Source of the DNA: Magnetococcales bacterium
GTDB lineage: Bacteria; Pseudomonadota; Magnetococcia; Magnetococcales; Magnetaquicoccaceae
Direction of reading: 5' to 3'
Length of the DNA stretch: 32,468 bases
Assembly (NCBI GenBank): GCA_015229095.1
Contig: JADGCE010000004.1
Span: 9,641-42,108 of the forward strand
The first letter of the stretch is position 1; each line of letters begins with the position of its first letter. A program made the translations under genes and the position numbers. The notes beneath the pieces are model-generated. The model had not been told where the DNA came from. It made no database searches and saw nothing but the letters and a program-made list of their open reading frames with translations. Below, in pieces: positions 16,626 through 25,118 of this stretch.

Positions 16626-17837
16626 ATGGACGTGTCAGAATTGGAGAGCAGTAGAAAAGAGACCCGCTATATTCAGGCCAGACGGGTCACTCAGGTTGGC
16701 ACCGCAGGGGATACCCTGTTGACCATCGGCAAAATTTCTGCCGGCTTGTTGACCCAGTCGTCGGCGCTGCTGGCGGAGGGATTGCACTCGGGTGCCGACT
16801 TGCTGTTCGATGTGGTGGTGTTGCTGGGCATGAAGATCGCCAAGCGCAAGCCGGATGAGAGCCACCCCTACGGCCATGGCAAATTTGAGGGATTGTTCAC
16901 CCTTTTCCTCTCTGCCCTGTTGTTGCTGGTGGCGGTGGGTGTGGTGTGGGATGCGATACACCGCATGGGAGCGGGGGATCTGCACGCCCCGGATGCCTGG
17001 GCGTTTTGGGTGGCTCTGCTCTCCATCGTCACCAAGGAGGGGTTGTTTCAGTACACCGTGCGGGTGGGGCGCCGGTTGAAGTCCAACATTATCATGGCCA
17101 ACGCTTGGCATCATCGGGCGGATTCCATCTCCTCCTTTGCAGCCATGCTGGGTATTGGCGGGGCCCTGTTGGGATATCCGATTCTGGACCCTGTGGCGGC
17201 CATTGTTGTGGCGTTCTTTGTCAGCAAGGTGGGCTTTGAGATCGGTTGGGATGCCATCAAGGAGTTGACAGATGCCTCCGATGCCGTGGATGAAGAGATT
17301 CGGCAGCGCATCAATCATCTGATCAACGAGATACCCGATGTCCTCTCAGCCCATTTTGTCACAGCCCGGCAATTGGGGCCGGATATTGTCGTCGATGTGC
17401 ATGTGGTGGTGCCACTCTGTCTCTCCGCCTCCGAAGGTCACCAGGTGGCCGAACAGGTCAAATATACCTTGCTGAAACAGGTGGACGCGATCACGGAAGT
17501 GGTGGTTCATGTGGATACGGAGGATGACATGGAGCGGACCATCCCCATGCAGCCCAGCCGAGAGGTGTTGCTGGATTGGGTGTTTCGGGAAATTCCCGAA
17601 GGTCGCGCTGTGGTGGGTGTGGTCCGCCTGCAGCCCAACTATACCAGCCGGGGCATTTACCTGGATCTGGTTCTGGAGGCGGACGAATCCTATTCGTTCG
17701 AAGCTGTGCACGAGGAGGCGCAGCAGCTGTGTGGTCGTTTGTTGAACGGAGGAAAAGGGATCCTGGAGGTGCGCACCAGCCTGGCATCGGCAGAACAGCA
17801 GCACGGTACGCTCGCTGCGTGCAAGGTCTCCGCTTGA
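16626..17837 (+). CDS. Cation diffusion facilitator transporter (FieF-like) with extended C-terminus
   Basis: LLTQSSALLAEGLHSGADLLFDVVVLLG, DESHPYGHGKFEGLF, NAWHHRADSISSFAAMLGIGGALLGYPILDPVAAIVVAFFV. Confidence 0.93.
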   Translation: MDVSELESSRKETRYIQARRVTQVGTAGDTLLTIGKISAGLLTQSSALLAEGLHSGADLLFDVVVLLGMKIAKRKPDESHPYGHGKFEGLFTLFLSALLLLVAVGVVWDAIHRMGAGDLHAPDAWAFWVALLSIVTKEGLFQYTVRVGRRLKSNIIMANAWHHRADSISSFAAMLGIGGALLGYPILDPVAAIVVAFFVSKVGFEIGWDAIKELTDASDAVDEEIRQRINHLINEIPDVLSAHFVTARQLGPDIVVDVHVVVPLCLSASEGHQVAEQVKYTLLKQVDAITEVVVHVDTEDDMERTIPMQPSREVLLDWVFREIPEGRAVVGVVRLQPNYTSRGIYLDLVLEADESYSFEAVHEEAQQLCGRLLNGGKGILEVRTSLASAEQQHGTLAACKVSA

Positions 17838-17860
17838 CGGAGTGCGTGTTGCAGGGGTGA

Positions 17861-17885
17861 CCTCCCCCCACCCGCCGCCGGGAGG
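17861..17885. terminator. Candidate hairpin between convergent genes
   Basis: CCTCCC (17861-17866) / GGGAGG (17880-17885), GC-rich 13-nt loop; no T-tract. Confidence 0.35.
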
Positions 17886-17890
17886 AGGAG

Positions 17891-18271
17891 TTACCTTTTG
17901 TTGCCGGACTTTTTCTTCGTCTTCCGATTATTGGAATGTGCAGGGGCAGGACGGGCGACGGCGGGGGCTGTCACCATTGCGGGAGGGGGGGGTGCCTCTT
18001 GCGTGCCGCAAAGCCTTTCGATGACGGCTTGCACCAGAGGGCGGCTGACATTGCGTGCGAGCAAGGCACTCTGAATCGTTTCCGGAGCTGTACCCAGACG
18101 CTGCTGCGCCATGACAAACTCCGCGACGATGATAACGGCCCCGACCACGTCCGTGTCGATGCCATACTCGACCAGGGCGCTTTGCACCTGAGCCGGGGAG
18201 GCTCCCTGTTGCAACCGCGAGGTGACAAACTCGGCGAGCATGGCCACGTTCTCTTCTCTTTTTGTCAGCAT
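17891..18271 (-). CDS. Small hypothetical protein with two ~35-aa internal repeats and a basic tail
   Basis: AEFVTSRLQQGASPAQVQSALVEYGIDTDVVGAVI / AEFVMAQQRLGTAPETIQSALLARNVSRPLVQAVI; tail NNRKTKKKSGNKR. Start trimmed to 18271. Confidence 0.65.
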   Translation of the reverse strand: MLTKREENVAMLAEFVTSRLQQGASPAQVQSALVEYGIDTDVVGAVIIVAEFVMAQQRLGTAPETIQSALLARNVSRPLVQAVIERLCGTQEAPPPPAMVTAPAVARPAPAHSNNRKTKKKSGNKR

Positions 18272-18435
18272 GATCGACCCTCCTGCAAGAATAATCCACC
18301 CAACGATGGCATGTTTGTAACCGCGCACTGGCCAACACTCCGACCGTGCTCTCTTTTCGCACAAAAACCCGTCCGTGGCAAGGGTTGAGCCTCCCCCTCT
18401 CCTGTGTATAAAAAAACCAGGGAGATGCAGAGGCT

Positions 18436-20079
18436 TCAGTTCTTGACAGTGTCGTTTGAGAGGTGGAGAAGCAACTGGTTCAGGTCCGTTTTGCCATTGG
18501 CATTCAGGGGCAGTTGGGAAAGACGTCGGATCTGCCGGGGCACCATGTAATAGGGCAGGCGTTTGGTACACTCAGTCAGGATCTCGGCATCGGCCAGGGA
18601 GGAAGCGCAGACGAACCCCACCACGCTGGTGACGTTGCCTCCGCCCGGGGGCCAACCGAGGACGGCCACCTGCTCTGTTCCGGCAACCTGACGCAGCACC
18701 TGTTCGATCTCCGCCAATTCCACCCGGTAACCTCGGATTTTTAACTGCCTGTCCAGTCGATCCACGTAGGAAAATCCCACCCCGGCCCTCCAGATGGCCA
18801 GATCTCCGGTTTTGTACCAGCGCTGCCGTTGCCCATCCGCCTCTGGCAGTTCCAGATAGCACCGCTCTGTTTCTGCGGCATTTTTCCAGTAACCGGGGGT
18901 GATTTGCGAGCCGCTGAGACAGAGCTCTCCTTTGATATTCTCAACGTTTTCATGTAACTGGCCATGAACCAGCAGTGCGGCGCGTTGACCGGCATAGGGG
19001 GTGCCGATTGGGACAACACCACGGTCGCAGTCGGCTTCGGAACGGCCAGTCTGCCATACGTAGCCGGTGATACAAATGGTGCCTTCGGTGGGGCCGTAGC
19101 TGTTTTCAATGCGGCTGTGGGGCGCGGCGGCTTGCCACCATTGGACCGCTTCCATGGTAAGCTGCTCCCCACCAAAGATGGACCAGCGCAATGAGGGGAA
19201 AAACCCCGGTTTGAGCAGGTACATGCGTTTCATGAAATGGATGACGGCGGGGACGGACTCCCAAAAAGTCAGGCCATGCTCCCTGATGAATTGAGCAGGG
19301 GCCATGCGGCTTTTTTGGGGGATGCAGTACAGGCAAGCCCCGGCCGCCCAGCAGACAAACTGATCATGCACCGAGGCGTCAAAGGTCAGGTCACTGTGCT
19401 GGGAAAAACGATCTTCCGGGGTGGGCTGATACCGTTCCAGCATCTGGCTGACAAAGGCATTGACATTGCCGGGGGAGACCATGACCCCTTTGGGCACGCC
19501 CGTGCTGCCGGAGGTGAAGAGCAGATAGGCGATGGGTGTCTGCGGTTGTTTGGGAGATTGCAGAGTGGGGGGGAGAGAAAAGATCTCATCACGCAAGAGG
19601 AAACGATGGCGGGAGAGGGTTTGGGTCCAGGGTGGCGCCGTTTCATGATCGGGGAGCAGGACCAGCAGGTTGCGTTGCACGGCCCGCAGCAGATCTTCAG
19701 CCAGGGGTTCACAGTGGCTGTCCAGGATCAGGAGATCCACCTCCGCCAAGTCGGCCATACGCAGGTTGCGCGCAACAGGAAAGGTGGGATTCAACGGGAC
19801 GTAACCCTTGCCCGCGTACAAAATGGCCAACAGTGCCCCGTAGGCGGTCAGGGAACGGTAGGCAAAAACGGCAGCAACCGGGTTGGCCGGATGAGGGTCC
19901 AGCCGTTCGATGGTGGAGGCGATTTGCAAGGCATAGTTTTTTAATTCAGAATAATTATAAAGTTTTTCATCCACAAACAGGGCAGGGCGGGAACCCTGTT
20001 GGCAGGCACTCCGGTGAAACCACTGAGCGATGTTGTCCTCTGAATGGGTGGAGATGGCAGGAGCGTTCTGGGTGTTCAT
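18436..20079 (-). CDS. Amino-acid adenylation enzyme (DltA/NRPS A-domain-like AMP-binding protein)
   Basis: LLFTSGSTGVPKGVMVSPGNV, LTFDASVHDQF, NSYGPTEGTICITGYVW, WYKTGDLAIW, DRLDRQLKIRGYRVELAEIE, LPLNANGKTDLNQLL. Confidence 0.92.
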   Translation of the reverse strand: MNTQNAPAISTHSEDNIAQWFHRSACQQGSRPALFVDEKLYNYSELKNYALQIASTIERLDPHPANPVAAVFAYRSLTAYGALLAILYAGKGYVPLNPTFPVARNLRMADLAEVDLLILDSHCEPLAEDLLRAVQRNLLVLLPDHETAPPWTQTLSRHRFLLRDEIFSLPPTLQSPKQPQTPIAYLLFTSGSTGVPKGVMVSPGNVNAFVSQMLERYQPTPEDRFSQHSDLTFDASVHDQFVCWAAGACLYCIPQKSRMAPAQFIREHGLTFWESVPAVIHFMKRMYLLKPGFFPSLRWSIFGGEQLTMEAVQWWQAAAPHSRIENSYGPTEGTICITGYVWQTGRSEADCDRGVVPIGTPYAGQRAALLVHGQLHENVENIKGELCLSGSQITPGYWKNAAETERCYLELPEADGQRQRWYKTGDLAIWRAGVGFSYVDRLDRQLKIRGYRVELAEIEQVLRQVAGTEQVAVLGWPPGGGNVTSVVGFVCASSLADAEILTECTKRLPYYMVPRQIRRLSQLPLNANGKTDLNQLLLHLSNDTVKN

Positions 20080-20115
20080 GGAGCGATTGCAGTCTCCCTT
20101 GTGCGTTCTGACGAT

Positions 20116-21642
20116 TCAAAGAGAGACGCCAAACAGGGCGAAGAAAAAGGTGGTATCCTGCATGAAGGAGGAACCGGGATGATCCCAAATGCGCAGGATG
20201 GAAAAAAAGAGCCAGACGCCGGCGATTTTACGGAGCGTCAGCAGGATGGTCAACACCGGGGAGGTGGTTGTCCGGGCTTTGCCCCGCTGATTTTTTTCGC
20301 GCAGCATGCTGACAAAAATGCCGAATCCCAGCACGAAAGAGTAAAAAAAGTAGGAAGAAAACTTTGTAAATGGGGCCAATGCCCCGTAGCCTATAAATGA
20401 ATCAAAGTTTTGCAATACGTGGTAATAGATGTTGCCCAGGAAGGCCGACATCATGGTGGCGGCAAAGATGCGCAGGGTGTGGTTTTTCTTGAAGAATGAC
20501 AGGTAGGTGGGATAGAAGAAAAATTCCACCAGAAGTTCTTTGAAATAATAGTAGTAACGGTTCCAGAAATCCACCAGGGAGGTGGCCAGCAGGGGTTTAT
20601 AGGTGTTGCGAAACACATGAAAACCGCAAAGACGCAGGGAACCGACAATCATATGTCCAACGATGGCCAGCTGCATGGTTTCATAAATCATGTCAACAAT
20701 CAGACTGGCCCAAACAACTTTCATGGCAGGCAGGGAGGCGCTGAGCCCGACCAGCGCATCCATGTGGTAGAGTTTCAGATAAAGGGGCTGCCCTCTGCTG
20801 CCAAAGAAGGCGGTATCCAGCAGATACAGGACAACGTGCCAGAGAGAGGCCAGCAGAAGCAGTTTCAGGCCGGCCAACTGGGATTTTGCCAAATCGAGCC
20901 GACTGTCGGCCTGTTTTTGGAGCAGATAGTCCAGCCCCTTCCCGTAGGGCACCTGGGTGGAACCCAGGTAGGGGAGGCAATAGATCAGGTGGTCCACGAA
21001 GCGGCTCTGTTTGATGGAACCGCGTCGGCCCGAATAGAGCATGAAGCCGATGCGCCAGATCAGAAAAGAGAAAAAAACCAGACAAACAGAGAGGTTATCG
21101 GCAACAGCCCAGGCGGGCAGATCCCGGAAACCGGATGGCAGAAAGACCAGGGCCAGGATGCAGCTCCACAGCAGCAGGTGGAGAAACATTTGTGGACTGT
21201 TGCGGACCACTCTGGGCAGGCTGGAGAATGCGCGGGCGACACGGAAAAAAAGGTAGAGCACGCCCACAATGATGCCGGCATCCACGGCCATCCACAGTGG
21301 TTCCGTGACCTCCAATCCTACCAGCTTTGTGTGCAAAAACAGGCTGCCTGCGCCGAGGCCCACAATCCACAGGCGATGGGCAGGAAAGATCTGTGCCAGG
21401 ATCATCACGGGCAGCAGGGGGAGATAGCGGGGAATGCTCAGGATCAGGGCGACCACCATCCACAGCAGCACATTGCCTTTCCATGTGGTTGAAAACTCAA
21501 GTATGCGTGTGTTTTCGTGAAATTGAGAAACTCGTTGGTACAAAGAGGGCGTTGTTCTCGCGGCTCCTTCCTGACGGATGGGCAGCGACCGCACCAGTTC
21601 GGCCGGACGGGAGAGTTGGCTCGTCATGGTGTTCATGGTCAA
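20116..21642 (-). CDS. MBOAT-family (DltB-like) membrane protein
   Basis: Multiple TM helices; SLVDFWNRYYYYFKELLVEFFFYPTYLSFF and a downstream His in LGNIYYHVLQN, consistent with an MBOAT core. Confidence 0.72.
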   Translation of the reverse strand: MTMNTMTSQLSRPAELVRSLPIRQEGAARTTPSLYQRVSQFHENTRILEFSTTWKGNVLLWMVVALILSIPRYLPLLPVMILAQIFPAHRLWIVGLGAGSLFLHTKLVGLEVTEPLWMAVDAGIIVGVLYLFFRVARAFSSLPRVVRNSPQMFLHLLLWSCILALVFLPSGFRDLPAWAVADNLSVCLVFFSFLIWRIGFMLYSGRRGSIKQSRFVDHLIYCLPYLGSTQVPYGKGLDYLLQKQADSRLDLAKSQLAGLKLLLLASLWHVVLYLLDTAFFGSRGQPLYLKLYHMDALVGLSASLPAMKVVWASLIVDMIYETMQLAIVGHMIVGSLRLCGFHVFRNTYKPLLATSLVDFWNRYYYYFKELLVEFFFYPTYLSFFKKNHTLRIFAATMMSAFLGNIYYHVLQNFDSFIGYGALAPFTKFSSYFFYSFVLGFGIFVSMLREKNQRGKARTTTSPVLTILLTLRKIAGVWLFFSILRIWDHPGSSFMQDTTFFFALFGVSL

Positions 21643-21741
21643 CGCGTTGTTCTCCTGTTCCCTTGAATCCAGAGAGAGCGAAATGTCCTGTGTGATGCGC
21701 GGCGAAAAGAGAGCCGGCAGGAGCCCGTGCCCGCGCGATGT

Positions 21742-21996
21742 CTATGATGCGCGTTTTTCTATCAGTTCCAGTATTTTCTGGATGGACTCAATCTCGAGGG
21801 GATCGATGCCCGTTTCGGAAAAATCCATTTTGAACTCTGATTCCAGAAAATCAATGATCTCCAGTGTGGCCAAGGAGTCGATCAGTCCGGACTTGACCAA
21901 TCCATCCCCGTCACCGATGCGGTCCACAGGGAGGTCGGGGCGGGCGATGGTTCTCAGAAACTGGATGAGTTTCTGTCTGTTGGCTTGGGTATTCAT
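21742..21996 (-). CDS. Acyl/peptidyl carrier protein (DltC/ACP-like)
   Basis: 84 aa; GDGDGLVKSGLIDSLATLEIIDFLESEFKMDFSETGIDPLEIESIQKILELI with DSL phosphopantetheine motif. Confidence 0.9.
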   Translation of the reverse strand: MNTQANRQKLIQFLRTIARPDLPVDRIGDGDGLVKSGLIDSLATLEIIDFLESEFKMDFSETGIDPLEIESIQKILELIEKRAS

Positions 21997-22368
21997 GGAG
22001 TTCTTTTTCTCAATAGCATGAAGGAGGCACTTTGTCTATGCCGTTTCTTGCGCGCGCAGCCAGCCCTCTTTTTCGTGGACAGGGCGCGCGCCGCCACAGT
22101 GGGGTGTATCCCACGTGTATTCAACCGTTGTCTTTTGGCGGGAATTCCGGAATCGTTGCCGGATGCACCACAAGCCACAGGGTTCCGATTGTAACGGAAT
22201 TTTTGTTTAAACGCAAGCATTTTCTGTTCTTCGTGCTCTTTTTGGGTGTGTAAAATACGACCCGGAGCTCTGATATCCGATAAACTATTAAAAATTTATT
22301 GCTGGGCAGGGGATACGATCGCTATGGATTGCAGGGGTTCGGCGCATGCATGGGAGGTACAGTCGTCA

Positions 22369-23940
22369 TTATGGGGAGGGGTCATCCTTGGGGTCGGCGA
22401 CATAGGCTTGCACAGACAAGGGTCGTTCATCCATCCACTCGACAACGCGAAGGGGCTTCCAGAGAGGCCTTTCGCTCTCTGTAACGCGGAGAGGTTCCCA
22501 GGGAGGTGTTTCATTCTCTGTCGGCATCGGCATCGGGGGGGTGGCCATGTCGGGCAGGGGGAACTGCGGTGGCTGGGGTGTGGCCATGTCGGGCAGGGCA
22601 AGCTGTAACTGGGCCAGCAACTTTCCCTGACTGAATGCCAGCCGGTAATTTTCTATCCCGCTCTGATAGTGTGCATCCATCAGGTTGTTGCGGGCAGCGG
22701 AGAGCTCACTTTCTGAATCCAGCAGATCCAACAGGGTGCGTTTGCCCAGTTGATACTGCTCCAAATAGGCCTCCTGTACCGTTTGTGCCTCTGCCGCCTG
22801 GGCTTTGTAGGTTTGCAGCAGGGCGTGTACCGTCTCCCAGAGTCGGTAGGCATTGGCCAACTGCTCGGTGACATCCAGGCGGCTCTTGGCCAAGGCGTTC
22901 TCTGCCTGCTGCGTCACAAAATGGGCTTCCCGCTGTGTGTGGGTATCCCGATAACCGGAAAAAAGGTTGACAGTCACCTCCAACATGGCACTCTGCACCG
23001 CCTGTTCTCCCGCGACGCCCCCCTGATCCTTGCCGTCGGAGGCGGTCAAAACCAGGTTGGCTGACGGGCTGTAGGCCCCCCTGTGGGATTGTTCTCTGGC
23101 CTTTTCCTCCATGACCCCCTCCTGGGCCGCCAGAATGGCGGGATGGGTGGCCAAGGCCGTCGCCAATAATACCTCATAGGGTGCGACCGGTGTCGACATG
23201 GGCAGCGGTTCGGTCAAGCCCTGGGCCTCCATGCCGAACACAGAGTAAAACAGAGCCTCGGCCCGCTGCTGGTTGCCCCTGGCCTGGGTCATGGCCGCCT
23301 CGGCCCGCTTGCCGCGAGAGCGGGCCTGGCTGACCTCCAGCAAACTGCCTACAGAGGCCTCGAAACGTTGCTCAGCCAGACGCAACAACCGATTGTGGGT
23401 CGCCAGGCTCTTTTCGCTCTGGCGGAATTGGGCCCGGTACTTCAACACGGTCAGATAGGACTCCACGCCCCGCATGGCCAAACTTTCCGCTGCTTCCAGG
23501 GTTTTCCATGCGGAACGCCGGGCACCGGCCTCGGTGCTGGTCACCTGATGGGAGGTACGCAACCCGTCAAATACATTTTGGTTCAAGCTGATGCTGCGAT
23601 CCTGCCGGTCCATCCAGAGATAATCGGTGTTGGAGGGGCGGGCGGCGGTGTTGCGGGTGCCCTCCCTGCCCGCAGCAACGCGCAGATTGATGGTGGGCAA
23701 AAAACCGGCATAGGCCTGTCCCACCCGCTCCCGGGCCGCCGCCACACCCAGTCGGGCTGTTTGCACCTCCGGGCGGTTGGCCAGGGAGTAAGAGATCGCC
23801 TCGGCCAACTCCAGGGCAGTGCCGTGCTTCGGAAAAACGCCGAACCCCAGGAGCATCCCCCAAACAGGCAGCCAAGAGTGCCAGAACCGCCCGCACGACC
23901 ATGGGAAATATACCGGTTCTTGCCGATCAGGCGCGGTCAT
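22369..23940 (-). CDS. TolC-family outer-membrane efflux protein with Pro-rich C-terminal extension
   Basis: LELAEAISYSLANRPEVQTARLGVAAARERVGQAYAGFLPTINLRVAAG ... YQLGKRTLLDLLDSESELSAARNNLMDAHYQSGIENYRLAFSQGKLL. Confidence 0.92.
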   Translation of the reverse strand: MTAPDRQEPVYFPWSCGRFWHSWLPVWGMLLGFGVFPKHGTALELAEAISYSLANRPEVQTARLGVAAARERVGQAYAGFLPTINLRVAAGREGTRNTAARPSNTDYLWMDRQDRSISLNQNVFDGLRTSHQVTSTEAGARRSAWKTLEAAESLAMRGVESYLTVLKYRAQFRQSEKSLATHNRLLRLAEQRFEASVGSLLEVSQARSRGKRAEAAMTQARGNQQRAEALFYSVFGMEAQGLTEPLPMSTPVAPYEVLLATALATHPAILAAQEGVMEEKAREQSHRGAYSPSANLVLTASDGKDQGGVAGEQAVQSAMLEVTVNLFSGYRDTHTQREAHFVTQQAENALAKSRLDVTEQLANAYRLWETVHALLQTYKAQAAEAQTVQEAYLEQYQLGKRTLLDLLDSESELSAARNNLMDAHYQSGIENYRLAFSQGKLLAQLQLALPDMATPQPPQFPLPDMATPPMPMPTENETPPWEPLRVTESERPLWKPLRVVEWMDERPLSVQAYVADPKDDPSP

Positions 23941-25061
23941 ACCGGTTTGCCAGTCGCCTGCAGATGCTGTTGAATGGTTTGCCGAACAGATTCCAGGGGG
24001 ATGTCGCGGCGGATGACCGCCTGACCAATGGCCTGCACCAAAACCAAACGCAGGGCACCATCCAACACCTTTTTGTCCCGGCCCATGGCTTCCAGATAGG
24101 CATCGACCGGAAAAGCGGGTGCCTGGAGGGGCAGACCACAGCGGGCGAGCAATTGCCGAATGCGGGCGACCGCCTCCGCCCCACAGAGACCCAGACGGTG
24201 GGAGAGATCCGCCGCCATGACCATCCCCATGGCCACTGCCTCTCCGTGCAACAACTGCCCATAACCGCTCAGGGTTTCTATGGCGTGGCCAAAGGTGTGT
24301 CCCAGGTTGAGCAGAGCGCGATGGCCCCCCTCCGACTCCCGTTCATCGGCGGCCACCACCGCTGCCTTGATGGTACAGCAGGTACGGATGGTCTCGATCA
24401 ACAGCTCCTGTTGCAGGAGCAACAGCCCATCCAGATCCCGCTCCAGACGCTGAAAAAAGGTCTCATCCCAGATAATGCCATATTTGATCACCTCTGCCAG
24501 ACCCGCCAACCGTTCGCGCACCGGCAGGGTGGTGAGGGTCTGGACATCGATCAACACCTGTCTGGGCTGGTAAAAGGCGCCGATCAAATTTTTGCCCAGA
24601 GCATGGTTGATGCCCGTTTTGCCCCCCACCGACGCATCCACCTGGGCGAGGAGGGTGGTGGGAATCTGCACAAAGTTGACCCCCCGCAAAAAGGTGGCGG
24701 CGGCAAAGCCGGTCATATCCCCCACCACGCCCCCCCCCAGGGCCAGCAGGGTGGCCGATCGCTCGAAATGGTTTTGAATCAGGGCATCGAAGAGGGTCTG
24801 CAGATGGGGCCAGGTTTTATACGCCTCCCCGTCCGGCAACAGGATGGCCAGGGTTGCAAAGCCCTGCTGCTGCAGTGCCTCTTCCACCTGTTCCAGATAG
24901 AGGGGGGCCACGGTGGTGTTGCTGACGATGGCCACCTGCCTGCCCGGAAGTAGCGGTTGCAGATAGGCACCGAGTTGCGGGAGCAGACGACTGCCGATCA
25001 CGATCGGGTAGGATCGCGAGCCGAGATCAACCGTCAGGGTTTCTGACAAGGTATGGGACAT
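23937..25061 (-). CDS. aroB: 3-dehydroquinate synthase
   Basis: LALGGGVVGDMTGFAAATFLRGVNFVQIPTTLLAQVDASVGGKTGINHALGKNLIGAFYQPRQVLID; LNLGHTFGHAIE; HGEAVAMGM. Confidence 0.98.
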   Translation of the reverse strand: MSHTLSETLTVDLGSRSYPIVIGSRLLPQLGAYLQPLLPGRQVAIVSNTTVAPLYLEQVEEALQQQGFATLAILLPDGEAYKTWPHLQTLFDALIQNHFERSATLLALGGGVVGDMTGFAAATFLRGVNFVQIPTTLLAQVDASVGGKTGINHALGKNLIGAFYQPRQVLIDVQTLTTLPVRERLAGLAEVIKYGIIWDETFFQRLERDLDGLLLLQQELLIETIRTCCTIKAAVVAADERESEGGHRALLNLGHTFGHAIETLSGYGQLLHGEAVAMGMVMAADLSHRLGLCGAEAVARIRQLLARCGLPLQAPAFPVDAYLEAMGRDKKVLDGALRLVLVQAIGQAVIRRDIPLESVRQTIQQHLQATGKPV

Positions 25062-25118
25062 GAAACACTCAACCCTTTGGAGGAAAAACCACAGGCTACC
25101 GCCTGTTCCCCCGGCACG

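Noticed and set aside
16626-17837. Magnetosome MamB/MamM assignment for the CDF protein
   Set aside because: Motifs fit generic FieF-type CDF proteins and no other mam genes are in the window; unsupported without phylogeny.
18388-18435. Imperfect hairpin (AGCCTC/GAGGCT) after the adenylation gene as a terminator
   Set aside because: Short outer stem, long A-rich loop and no T-tract on the relevant strand.
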